In this document: one piece after another, positions 8,767-19,548 of the stretch
How positions within the stretch are numbered: position 1 is the stretch's first letter
How the letters are laid out: the number at the start of each line of letters is the position of its first letter
Origin: an uncultured Collinsella sp.
GTDB lineage: Bacteria > Actinomycetota > Coriobacteriia > Coriobacteriales > Coriobacteriaceae
Direction: 5' to 3'
Assembly (NCBI GenBank): GCA_959026725.1
Contig: CAUFMG010000005.1
Location: 79,774 to 143,773, forward strand
Length of the DNA stretch: 64,000 bases
Notes under the pieces: model-generated
What the model was told of the DNA's origin: nothing
Seen by the model: the letters and a program-made list of their open reading frames with translations, nothing else
Databases searched by the model: none
Made by a program: the position numbers and the translations under genes

Positions 8767-9498
8767 ATGAATTGTCCTTATTGTGGTACTGAGTTGCGCA
8801 ATGGCGTGAGGTATTGCACAACATGTGGGGTTACCATCCATGGCATGTCGACTAATTCTGCAATTCGGCTAAAGCCTCGGAATCACATTGCGGTTGTTCT
8901 TACCTGCATGTTGGCAATTGCCATTGTCGGCGGCAGTTGTTTGGGTCTTCATCTGCGGCAAGCATTGTCTTGTTTTATATCGGCTCATTCGGAGCATGCT
9001 ATTGTGCTCAACATCTCTGCCGCAGGTTGGGATACCGATAGCGGGGCCTCACGTGTCCCGATACACATTACGGGCAAGACTGTCGACGGGATAACGGTCG
9101 ACAAGGTTGAGTTCGTCGCCTCCGACGGTTCCGGTATCAGCCTCATTCAAGGTGTGTACACGCTCGAGGCGGCAGGTTCCCCCATCGCCACTGATGGCAA
9201 GATTTATCAAATTCCCTGTACGAGCGCGACGCTCGTCCTCGACGATGTCTTTACCGCAGGCGAAACGATCAATCTCGCCGAGCTCGCTGAGCAGGATTCG
9301 ATACTCACCTTCTGCCCCATCGATGCCAGCGATATGACCAACGACGAAATCTATGATGCCGCCCTACTCGCCATGACATATAAAGGCGACGACGCCCCCG
9401 ACGTTGCCGCACTGTGCCAGGCAGCAATCAATCGTCGTGCCGCCGCCAGCAAAAGCGAGAACGCCTTCGAAAGTTGCGGTGAAATACGGATTAATTGA
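8767..9498 (+). CDS. zinc-ribbon membrane-anchored hypothetical protein
   Basis: The 243-residue protein starts MNCPYCGTELRNGVRYCTTCG, a four-cysteine zinc ribbon (CPYCG...CTTCG), followed by one transmembrane segment (IAVVLTCMLAIAIVGGSCLGL, about 40-60) and an extracytoplasmic domain without a recognisable enzyme motif. This zinc-ribbon plus single-TM layout is common among uncharacterised Actinobacterial membrane proteins. The ATG at 8767 is chosen because the zinc ribbon begins there; upstream in-frame codons encode nothing recognisable. The last eight residues (SCGEIRIN) and the stop codon are supplied by a dispersed palindrome, so the native C-terminus may have been replaced. Function unknown. 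Confidence 0.75.
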   Translation: MNCPYCGTELRNGVRYCTTCGVTIHGMSTNSAIRLKPRNHIAVVLTCMLAIAIVGGSCLGLHLRQALSCFISAHSEHAIVLNISAAGWDTDSGASRVPIHITGKTVDGITVDKVEFVASDGSGISLIQGVYTLEAAGSPIATDGKIYQIPCTSATLVLDDVFTAGETINLAELAEQDSILTFCPIDASDMTNDEIYDAALLAMTYKGDDAPDVAALCQAAINRRAAASKSENAFESCGEIRIN

Positions 9499-9537
9499 GC
9501 CTTTAAGCTGGCAAACAGTCCTTATTTCACCGCAACT
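9472..9537. repeat. 'agttgcggtgaaata' palindrome, copy 2
   Basis: Arms agttgcggtgaaatacgg and the matching ttatttcaccgcaact side have a few mismatches. The left arm overlaps the last codons of the zinc-ribbon gene. The element lies between convergent genes. Confidence 0.88.
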
Positions 9538-9542
9538 GAAAC

Positions 9543-9569
9543 AGGGGCGCTCTCCATGAGAGCGCCCCT
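9543..9569. terminator. hairpin between convergent genes
   Basis: AGGGGCGCTCT and AGAGCGCCCCT are perfect 11-base arms around a 5-base loop. Only a short T-run follows on the minus side. It probably ends transcripts from the transketolase operon and from the zinc-ribbon gene. Confidence 0.65.
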
Positions 9570-9640
9570 GCCGGGCTTCCATAGTACTGGCGAAACAGTT
9601 TTATAGTTCTGGCGAAGCAGTCCTTGAGATCCGCCTTGCC

Positions 9641-10582
9641 TTATGCCAAGAACTCCTTGGTGGTCGCCACGATGTTGGCGGCGTCCAGGCCGTACTTGTG
9701 CAGGAGCTCGGCGCCCGGGCCGGACTCGCCGAAGGTGTCGTTGACGCCAATCTTCTTGAGCGGCGTCGGGCACTGCTCGCACAGGACGTCGGCGACGGCG
9801 CTGCCCAAGCCACCGATCACGGAGTGCTCCTCGACGGTCACGACGTGGCCGGTCTTGGTGGCGCTCTTGACGATCAGGTCGGCATCGATGGGCTTGATGG
9901 TGTGCATGTTGATGACCTCGGCGTCGATGCCCTCGGCAGCGAGCTGCTCGGCGGCCTCGAGAGCCTCGCCGACCATCAGGCCGCAGGCAATGATGGTCAC
10001 ATCGGCGCCCTCGCGCATGACAATACCCTTACCCAACTCGAACTTGTAGGTCTCGGGATCGTTGATAACCGGCGAGGCCAGACGGGCAAAGCGCATGTAC
10101 ACGGGGCCGTCGCACTCGTAGGCGGCGCGTGTCACGGCGCGGGTCTCGACGTCGTCGGCGGGAACGATCACGGTCATGCCAGGGATGACGCGCATCAGGG
10201 CGATATCCTCGCAGCACTGGTGCGTGGCGCCGTCCTCGCCCACCGAGATACCGGCGTGCGTGGCACCGATCTTAACGTTAAGGTGCGGGTAGCCGATGGA
10301 GTTACGGACCTGCTCAAAGGCGCGACCGGCAGCGAACATGGCAAAGGTGCTCGCGAAGGCAACGCGGCCGGTGGTCGCGATACCGGCGGCGACGCCCATC
10401 AGGTTGCTCTCGGCAATGCCCACATCAAAGAAACGATCGGGGCAGGCGGCCTTAAACTTACCGGTCTGCGTAGCGGCGGCCAGGTCGGCGTCGAGGACCA
10501 CAAAGTCATCGTGCTCGTTGGCGAGCTCGACGAGGGCCTCGCCGTAGCTTACACGCGTGGCGATTTTCTTGACGTCTGCCAT
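9641..10582 (-). CDS. transketolase, C-terminal subunit
   Basis: This 313-residue subunit carries the pyrimidine-binding and C-terminal regulatory domains of a split transketolase. It starts MADVKKIATRVSYGEALVELA and contains DADLAAATQTGKF, FFDVGIAESNLMGVAAG (with the glutamate that activates thiamine diphosphate) and the C-terminal domain from about residue 195. It begins one base after the stop of the N-terminal subunit, so the two form one enzyme of the non-oxidative pentose phosphate pathway. The ATG at 10582 is chosen over an upstream start inside the partner gene. Split transketolases are common in anaerobes. Confidence 0.93.
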   Translation of the reverse strand: MADVKKIATRVSYGEALVELANEHDDFVVLDADLAAATQTGKFKAACPDRFFDVGIAESNLMGVAAGIATTGRVAFASTFAMFAAGRAFEQVRNSIGYPHLNVKIGATHAGISVGEDGATHQCCEDIALMRVIPGMTVIVPADDVETRAVTRAAYECDGPVYMRFARLASPVINDPETYKFELGKGIVMREGADVTIIACGLMVGEALEAAEQLAAEGIDAEVINMHTIKPIDADLIVKSATKTGHVVTVEEHSVIGGLGSAVADVLCEQCPTPLKKIGVNDTFGESGPGAELLHKYGLDAANIVATTKEFLA

Positions 10583-10583
10583 C

Positions 10584-11414
10584 CTAGAGCTCCTCTCCGG
10601 CGGCCGTGAGCTCTGCCATGGCCTGCTCAAACTGTTCATCGTTGGGGGCCTTGCCGTGCCAACCAACCTGGTTCTCCATAAAGGACACGCCCTTGCCCTT
10701 CATGGTCTCGGCGATAATGGCGGTCGGCTGCCCCTTGGTGGCGCGAGCCTCGGCAAAGGCGGCGCGGATCTGGTCGAAATCGTTGCCGTCGGCAAGCTCC
10801 ACCACGTGGAACTTAAAGGCACGGAACTTGTCGGCGAGCGGCATGGGGTCGTTGACCTCCTCGACGGGGCCGTCGATCTGCAGGCCGTTATGGTCGACGA
10901 TCACGCAGAGGTTGTCGAGCTGCTGGTTGCCGGCAAACATGGCGGCCTCCCAGACCTGGCCCTCCTCGCTCTCGCCGTCGCCCAGCAGGGCGTAGGTGCG
11001 ATAGTCGTCGCCCCAGTGCTTGGCGGCAACGGCCATGCCCACGGCGGCGGAGATGCCCTGGCCGAGCGAGCCGGTGGACATGTCGACGCCCGGGGTGTCG
11101 TTCATGTTGGGGTGACCCTGCAGGTGGCTGCCGATATGGCGCAGCGTCTCGAGATCCTCCTTGGGGAAGAACCCGCGCTCGGCGAGCACGGCGTACAGGC
11201 CCGGAGCGCAGTGGCCCTTGGAGAGCACAAAGCGATCGCGGTCGGCCTTGCGGGGATCGGCCGGGTCGACGTTCATTTCCTCAAAGTACAGATAGGTCAT
11301 GATGTCGGCAGCGCCGAGCGAACCGCCCGGATGGCCGGACTTGGCAGCGTGCACGCCGGTGACGATGCCCTTCCTTACCTCGTTGGCAACCTTTTTGAGC
11401 TCTTCGTCGCTCAT
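10584..11414 (-). CDS. transketolase, N-terminal (ThDP-binding) subunit
   Basis: The 276-residue product is the pyrophosphate-binding half of transketolase. It contains HAAKSGHPGGSLGAADI, DRFVLSKGHCAPGLYA, GSLGQGISAAVGMA and the ThDP/Mg motif GDGESEEGQVWEAAMFAGNQ (GDG to about 30 residues later N). Together with the downstream subunit it moves two-carbon units between sugar phosphates. The ATG at 11414 is preceded by GAAAGGAAGG. About 200 bases separate it from the next gene upstream. These bases are AT-richer and hold a possible -10 (CATAAT) but no distinctive structure. Confidence 0.94.
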   Translation of the reverse strand: MSDEELKKVANEVRKGIVTGVHAAKSGHPGGSLGAADIMTYLYFEEMNVDPADPRKADRDRFVLSKGHCAPGLYAVLAERGFFPKEDLETLRHIGSHLQGHPNMNDTPGVDMSTGSLGQGISAAVGMAVAAKHWGDDYRTYALLGDGESEEGQVWEAAMFAGNQQLDNLCVIVDHNGLQIDGPVEEVNDPMPLADKFRAFKFHVVELADGNDFDQIRAAFAEARATKGQPTAIIAETMKGKGVSFMENQVGWHGKAPNDEQFEQAMAELTAAGEEL

Positions 11415-11621
11415 TGTGCCTTCCTTTCATCCTCATTAGACAAAATGCGCACGGCACCGAAGGTAATCCCAACACAGCCGCAATGCACGTACGTCATTCA
11501 TTATGCTGGAAACTGATGGCTTTACCAGAGTTTTTATCATTATTTGAACAATTTAGCAGGCAGAACCGCTGATGAAACGGTTTATCAATGTGAACGTCTT
11601 TTGGATAGAACGCGGTCAACC

Positions 11622-12512
11622 CTACGCGCTAATGTCCTTGAATCCCTCGCCGAAGGCTTCCGTAACGTCAGCGACCGTCACAATGGCGTGAGGATCGCGC
11701 TCGCGCACGATCGTCTTGAGGGTATTGAGCTCTCGACGGCTCACGATGACCATAATCACCGGCTTCTCGGCACCCGAATACATGCCAGTCGCCTTAAACT
11801 TGGTACAACCACGACCCAGGCCATACATGATATCGGCAGCGATATCAGGGAACTTGTCCGAGATGATGAGTACCATACGGCGTTTGTTGCCACCATCGAC
11901 CACGGCATCGATCACGTAGCCGCTAATGACCATCGAAAGGCCTGCATATAGTGCGTTTTCGATTGAAAAGACCGGAGCCGACAGCGCGCATACGGCAACA
12001 TCGATCGCCATGACGGTCGAGCCCACCGGCAGCGAGGTGTTACGCGATATGATTTGGCCAATCGTGTCCGAGCCGCCGGTGTTGGCGCCGGCGCGCAACA
12101 CCATGCCGTAACCGATGCCCGTAATAATGCCGCCCCACATGGCAGGGAGCATCAGGTCCGCATCCGCCAGAGGTGCTACAAACGGGGCGAACAGATCGGT
12201 AAAGAAGCCCAGCAGCACAAAGCCCGTCGCGGTCTGCACCACGTAGAACATGCCACCCTCGCGCATAACGACCAACAACAGCAAGGCGTTCATCACGATC
12301 GTCTGAATACCAACGGGAAGCGATAGGCCACGCGATGCGCCGACCGCCTGGATAATGGTGGCAAGGCCCGTAACGCCACCGGCAGCAAGGCCGTTGGGAA
12401 TCAAAAACAGGTCGGTCGCAATAGCGGCCAGAGCGCACCCCAACATGATCTGGGGCAGATCGTGAAAGAAGTTCATCGAAAGAATGCGCTTGATGTCCAG
12501 ACGATATGCCAT
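11622..12512 (-). CDS. YitT family membrane protein (DUF161/DUF2179)
   Basis: A 296-residue integral membrane protein. Five or six hydrophobic segments fill residues 15-195 (for example LGCALAAIATDLFLIPNGLAAGG and GGSDTIGQIIS, both typical of YitT). A cytoplasmic DUF2179 domain follows (about 205-290, KFKATGMYSGAEKPVIMVIV). The fold is widespread in Firmicutes and Actinobacteria but no transport substrate is established. The ATG at 12512 is chosen because GGGAGG lies just upstream, rather than the ATG eight codons earlier. It is monocistronic as far as can be seen. Confidence 0.88.
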   Translation of the reverse strand: MAYRLDIKRILSMNFFHDLPQIMLGCALAAIATDLFLIPNGLAAGGVTGLATIIQAVGASRGLSLPVGIQTIVMNALLLLVVMREGGMFYVVQTATGFVLLGFFTDLFAPFVAPLADADLMLPAMWGGIITGIGYGMVLRAGANTGGSDTIGQIISRNTSLPVGSTVMAIDVAVCALSAPVFSIENALYAGLSMVISGYVIDAVVDGGNKRRMVLIISDKFPDIAADIMYGLGRGCTKFKATGMYSGAEKPVIMVIVSRRELNTLKTIVRERDPHAIVTVADVTEAFGEGFKDISA

Positions 12513-12677
12513 GCTGCCTCCCTCAAAAAAGCGCACCCAAACGGATGCGCTTTGAACTTCTTCTTGTATTCGATTCTAACGATTCGCCGAACAAAAACCA
12601 CCCCTGCGCAGGGTTTATTCTGGATACAAACCCGTCCAACCGTTGGGCTTGGCATCGGCTTGAAGCCGCCCGATGTT

Positions 12678-13825
12678 TTAGACCTCCGAGCCTTCTGCAT
12701 CGGCGTTGCCGGTGGCCCAGCGATGGTAGCCAATAACAAACGGGTCCAGGTCGCCATCGTCAAGGACGGCCTCGACATTGCTGGTCTCCACGCCCGTGCG
12801 TAGGTCTTTGACCATCTGGTACGGGTAGAGCACGTAGCTGCGAATCTGGTTGCCAAAACCAATCGTGGTCTTGGGTCCGCGAATCTCATCCAGGGCTTCG
12901 GCGCGCTTCTCGAGCTCAATCTCATACAGGCGAGCCTTGAGGATCTGCATGCACGCGGCCTTGTTCTGGATCTGGCTGCGCTCGTTTTGGCAGGTAACCA
13001 CAATGCCGCTGGGGAAATGCGTCACGCGCACGGCGGAGTCGGTGGTGTTGACACCCTGACCGCCCGGGCCGCTCGCGTGGTACACGTCCACGCGGATGTC
13101 ATCGGGGCTGATCTCGATGTCGATATCATCGGGTAGCACGGGGATGACCTCGACGCCGGCAAACGTGGTCTGGCGGCGCTTCTTGTCGTCGGTGGGGCTA
13201 ATGCGAACCAAGCGGTGGACGCCGGCCTCGGCGCGCAGCATGCCAAATGCGTCCTTGCCCTCGACGGTAAAGGTCGCGCGGTCGATGCCGATGACCTCGG
13301 CCGCGGGACAGTCGTTGATGGTGACCTTCCAGCCGCGACGCTGGCAGTACTTCATGTACATCTTAAAGAGCATGAAGGTCCAGTCCTGGGCCTCCAGACC
13401 ACCCTGTCCGGGCTTGATGGTCACAATGGCATCGCCGTGATCGAACTCACCGGTAAACCAGCTCGAAAGCTCAAGCTCGTCGATGGCACGGGCAAGGCGC
13501 TCTGCCGTAGCGGCAGCTTCCTCGCGCAATGCAGCGGCGTCGGGGTCATCCCCCATCTCCTCGGCAAGCTCCAGCGCGGCGCGGGCATCGGAAAGCTCGC
13601 CGCGCGCGGTGTCCACGGCAGCGATATCTTCCTTGGTGCGCGCGATCTCCTCCATGGTGGCACGGGCAGCGTCGGCATCATCCCAAAAGCCGGGGGCCAC
13701 GCTTTTAGCCTCGAGCTCAGTCACGCGCGTGCGCTTTTCGTCCAAATGGAGATACGACTCGACCTCGCCGAGCCGGTCCGCAAACGCGTCCAGCTCGGCG
13801 GGCGTTACCTCTAAAGCCTCAGCCA

Positions 13826-13826
<1 letters not shown>
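12678..13826 (-). CDS. prfB: peptide chain release factor 2
   Basis: RF2 releases nascent chains at UAA and UGA codons. The 382-residue protein has the helical N-terminal domain, the GGQ catalytic loop (SGPGGQGVNTTDSAVRVTH) and an RF2-type C-terminus. Two oddities are seen. The autoregulatory +1 frameshift found in many prfB genes is absent: codons at that point read tat-ctc-cat-ttg-gac in one open frame. The codon-recognition tripeptide, usually SPF in RF2, reads SPT (RISPTDDKKRRQTTF). UGA is used as a stop in this window (murQ regulator, adk), so UGA decoding is needed. The start overlaps the secA stop as TAATG. Confidence 0.96.
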
Positions 13827-16633
<2,807 letters not shown>

Positions 16634-16762
16634 GTGGTTTTCCTTTTTGGCCATCGCCCACGCCGTGCAGCTGCGGGCGAGTTAAACACAGATAATTGTA
16701 CTTTAGCCAAACAAGGCGCGCCCCATACGGTCGACCTCGACCGCCACGTAATAACTACGACC

Positions 16763-16799
16763 AACCTGCCAAAAAGGGACAGGTTTATTTTGGCAGGTT
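16763..16799. repeat. 'acctgcc...gggacaggt' palindrome, copy near secA
   Basis: Arms aacctgccaaaa and ttttggcaggtt (12 bases, perfect) flank agggacaggttta. It is nearly identical to the copy at 3705-3743. It sits upstream of secA and downstream of rpmE. Confidence 0.8.
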
Positions 16800-16829
16800 T
16801 TATCTGGGCAAACGCCGCCTCTCTGTCAT

Positions 16830-16896
16830 TTGGTGCAAACTAACCTGTCCCCTTCGCACCAATCTGGTGCAATGGGGACAGGTTGGCTTGCACCAA
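16830..16896. repeat. 'ggtgcaa...acctgtcccc' palindrome
   Basis: The left side ttggtgcaaactaacctgtc and the right side gacaggttggcttgcaccaa form an imperfect palindrome around cgcaccaatctggtgc, itself partly palindromic. A half-copy occurs at 30313-30341. The 341-base gap between secA and rpmE holds this element, the one at 16763 and the rpmE terminator. Confidence 0.8.
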
Positions 16897-16938
16897 TAAA
16901 AAGAAAAGGGCCGCGCACCCAAATGGATGCACGGCCCT
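16897..16938 (-). terminator. intrinsic terminator after rpmE
   Basis: On the minus strand AGGGCCGTGCA pairs with TGCGCGGCCCT (one mismatch) and is followed by TTTTCTTTTT. It lies 36 bases past the rpmE stop. Confidence 0.88.
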
Positions 16939-16974
16939 CATGCCATGAATGCGAGTGATTCCGCGGCGAGCTAT

Positions 16975-17400
16975 TTACTCAGCAGCCTCGGTGGTCTCGG
17001 CCTCGGCAGCGGCCTCCTCGACGGGAGCCTCTGCGGGAGCCTCAGCAGCCTGCTTGGCAGCCTCCTCGGCGAACTTAGCGGCACGCTTAGCCTTCTCGGC
17101 AGCCTTAGCCTCAGCGGCGGCCTTGCGAGCGGCCTCGGCCTCAGCAGCCTTGGCAGCCTTGGCAGCCTTGGCCTCCTCGGCCTTCTTGAGCTGGGCGGCA
17201 GCGGCGCCACCGAACTTGTCGGCGAAGCGCTGGACGCGTCCACCGGTGTCGACGAACTTCTGCTGGCCGGTGTAGAACGGGTGGCACTCGTTGCAAAGCT
17301 CAACCTTCATCTCGGACACGGTAGCGTGCGTCTTGAAGGTGTTGCCGCAGGAGCACGTCACCGTGCACTCGACATACTGGGGATGGATACCCTGCTTCAT
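16975..17400 (-). CDS. rpmE: 50S ribosomal protein bL31 with long Ala/Lys/Glu tail
   Basis: The first 70 or so residues are zinc-type bL31: MKQGIHPQYVECTVTCSCG, then CNECHPFYTGQQKFVDTGGR. The cysteines of C-S-C and C-N-E-C (about 16, 18, 36 and 39) would bind zinc. bL31 is normally 65-90 residues. Here a further 70 residues of Ala, Lys and Glu follow (for example KKAEEAKAAKAAKAAEAEA), forming a charged, probably helical tail that ends acidic. The tail is in frame and upstream of the real terminator, so it is likely genuine. A structured leader precedes the gene. It is transcribed alone. Confidence 0.94.
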   Translation of the reverse strand: MKQGIHPQYVECTVTCSCGNTFKTHATVSEMKVELCNECHPFYTGQQKFVDTGGRVQRFADKFGGAAAAQLKKAEEAKAAKAAKAAEAEAARKAAAEAKAAEKAKRAAKFAEEAAKQAAEAPAEAPVEEAAAEAETTEAAE

Positions 17401-17475
17401 GGTAGGACTCCTTATTGGTCAGGCGCTGGTTACCGATCAGCGCATAAGGCGTCTTGGTTTCCGACCAAGACAACA
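17401..17475 (-). promoter_or_regulatory. rpmE leader with SD-sequestering stem
   Basis: The minus-strand leader holds a hairpin GTCTTGGT/ACCAAGAC (17451-17471). A second hairpin, GCGCTG/CAGCGC (17423-17443), is enclosed by CCTTAT (17444-17449) pairing with ATAAGG (17410-17415). ATAAGG overlaps the AAGGAG ribosome-binding site. Leader RNAs that bind L31 are known in several bacterial groups. Membership here is inferred from position and structure. Confidence 0.6.
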
Positions 17476-17484
17476 AACTCGGCT

Positions 17485-17513
17485 ATGGTACCACGGCGCC
17501 GCGTGTCCCACAA
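17485..17513 (-). promoter_or_regulatory. candidate rpmE promoter
   Basis: A minus-strand TTGTGG, a 17-base spacer and TACCAT give a reasonable sigma-70 match. The predicted transcript would begin just before the leader hairpins. Confidence 0.45.
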
Positions 17514-17586
17514 AAGGTTCACGGTCTTTTCGGCACGACATGAGCTGGACCTTAAATATCAACTTCATCCGAACACTCCCCCACAT

Positions 17587-19395
17587 TCATCTCTCGTATG
17601 TATCGAGGTATTCCTGCTTGAGCGTCTGCGAGGACGACTTGATCTTTTCCACGAGCGTGCCGGCCTCGATGAAGTAGAACGAGTTGGTGAGGTCTGCCAG
17701 GTCGTCGAGCAGATGGCTTGAAATGAGCACGCTTCGTCCCCGCGCCACCTCGCTGCGCATCGCGTCGCAGGAGGTTTTCCGCTTTCCCGGATCGAGGCCG
17801 TTCAGCGGTTCATCGAGGATGAGGTACGGGCAATCGGTCGCTATCGCCATGGCAAGCTTTACCTGCTGCTTCATTCCTGTCGAGAGTTTACGGGTCGGCT
17901 TGTCGAGATATGGGGAGATTCCGAGGGAGTCGCAGAGCGAGTCGATGTCGGCGGCCGATTTCCACGCCTCCCTAACGAAAGCAAGGTGCTCGATGGCCGA
18001 TAGCGTGGGATAGAGATCCGCGCCGCCCGAAGAGCTCAGGTAGACGAGTTCTGCGAATTCGGCTGATCGACGTTGGCAGATTCCGTCTGCCGCCAGGCTT
18101 CCCGAGCGGATGCGGGTGGGAAATTGGCCCGACAGCGCTTCAAGAAGGGTGGTTTTCCCCGAGCCGTTGGGAGCAACGAGGCCCGCCGCCGTTCCCGGGC
18201 TCAGGAAAAGCGACCCGATTGAAAGTATCGTCGTGCTTCCGTATCCCACGCTCGCGTCCAGAAGCTCGAGCCCATGGTGCTTTTTAGCGGGTCCAGCCTG
18301 TTTGGGCGAACGTGCCGCAACGGCGCCGACCGCAAAAAGGACCGCGACGTATGCCAGGGCCACGGCAAGCATCGATGCGCCGCCCGAACCGGAGCCAATG
18401 AATTCTGTCGGGAAGCATCCTACGTAACCCGTTGCCTCGATAGGCGAGAATATGGCCAGCGGCAGGAGATTGAGCGCGGCGTTATGCTCCAGTGCCGAAT
18501 CGGACAGTAACGGGAATGCCGGGGCCGCGACAAGCAGCGCGGAGGTAAGGGGGCCCGCGAGGACGCGCCTCGTTGCGGTCGATAGGACGGCGGAGAAAAC
18601 GGATATCAAGGTTCCGCCCGCAAGCAGCGCGAGAAGCAGGGTCGTGAAGACGTCTCCCGCGGTCGTGGTGGCAAGCGCGCCGTCATGGAAGAAGGCGATC
18701 GGGTACCCAATTTGCCCGAAGCCGTTTAGGACCGAGGCGTAAATGCCCCCGGGTGCGAGGCCGGCGAGGAGCATCGCGGTCCCCGCGGCGATTATCGAAA
18801 ACACGATCTGGATAAGGCGCCGGAATTTGGGCGCGGGCGCCTTCGCCGCCAGGGTCCCGGGCCTTGTGGCGCCGAGCAGGAGTATCGACGAGAGAAGGAA
18901 GGGGATGAAGGGAAGGAAAGACGGCGCCGTGGCAATGGCGTAAGGCAGGAAGGAAAGGAATGGCAGGTCGTTTGCGGAGGCCGGGATATCCGTGATGCCG
19001 GAGCTGCTCAGGGCACGGCAATATGCGAGCGCTGCGTCATTGGTCTCTTGGTCTCCCACGATGGACCCGGATTGGAAGCCTTCGCCCATGAGCGCGTAGT
19101 AGCTCTCGGCAGAATCGAGAAAGGCGGCGTCGGTTTGGGCGGCGAGGGCGGCGTTCGCGTATCTTGCAAGCTCCGCGTCGACTTGCTGCTCTGGCGATAG
19201 GTCTGTGCCGCTGGCTTGGGGTGCGCGCGTATTGAATGCGTCGACAAAGCCCTGCATGCCCTGCTTCATAAAGAAGGGCCCGTAGATGGGTGAATTGAAC
19301 GCAATGGGGATGGAGAAGGCTGCGGCGAGAACGAGCGTAGAGATCCATACGGCCCTGTCTCTTAGGATTAGTTTGAGAAGAAGTCGACAGTACAT
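17587..19395 (-). CDS. ABC transporter: permease fused to ATPase
   Basis: A 602-residue single chain. Residues 1-365 are an ABC-2-like membrane part: TM1 at about 13-33, a long extracytoplasmic loop (about 45-150), then five or so TM segments. Residues 372-602 are a full ATPase with Walker A APNGSGKTTLL, signature LSTGMKQQVKLAMA, Walker B YLILDEPLNGLDP and HLLDDLADL. The ATPase half resembles the stand-alone ATPase upstream (APNGHGKTTLL, LSQGMKQQLTLAIA). The permease shares the motif NGxGxxxYP with the duplicated permease at 20.3-22.5 kb. Export of a peptide or lipid is plausible but not shown. Permease-ATPase fusion in this order is uncommon. Confidence 0.8.
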   Translation of the reverse strand: MYCRLLLKLILRDRAVWISTLVLAAAFSIPIAFNSPIYGPFFMKQGMQGFVDAFNTRAPQASGTDLSPEQQVDAELARYANAALAAQTDAAFLDSAESYYALMGEGFQSGSIVGDQETNDAALAYCRALSSSGITDIPASANDLPFLSFLPYAIATAPSFLPFIPFLLSSILLLGATRPGTLAAKAPAPKFRRLIQIVFSIIAAGTAMLLAGLAPGGIYASVLNGFGQIGYPIAFFHDGALATTTAGDVFTTLLLALLAGGTLISVFSAVLSTATRRVLAGPLTSALLVAAPAFPLLSDSALEHNAALNLLPLAIFSPIEATGYVGCFPTEFIGSGSGGASMLAVALAYVAVLFAVGAVAARSPKQAGPAKKHHGLELLDASVGYGSTTILSIGSLFLSPGTAAGLVAPNGSGKTTLLEALSGQFPTRIRSGSLAADGICQRRSAEFAELVYLSSSGGADLYPTLSAIEHLAFVREAWKSAADIDSLCDSLGISPYLDKPTRKLSTGMKQQVKLAMAIATDCPYLILDEPLNGLDPGKRKTSCDAMRSEVARGRSVLISSHLLDDLADLTNSFYFIEAGTLVEKIKSSSQTLKQEYLDTYER

Positions 19396-19548
19396 TTGGA
19401 AGCACCTACATTTCTCAAAGCATCGTTAGATTAATAATGACAGACCGAATGAAGATGCGTGCGACGGGGGCGAGGCGAATGGCTGAGCGGTATCGATATG
19501 CGGGTTCAACGGCATCACATTGGCCACATAGATTTTTAACTTGCATTT

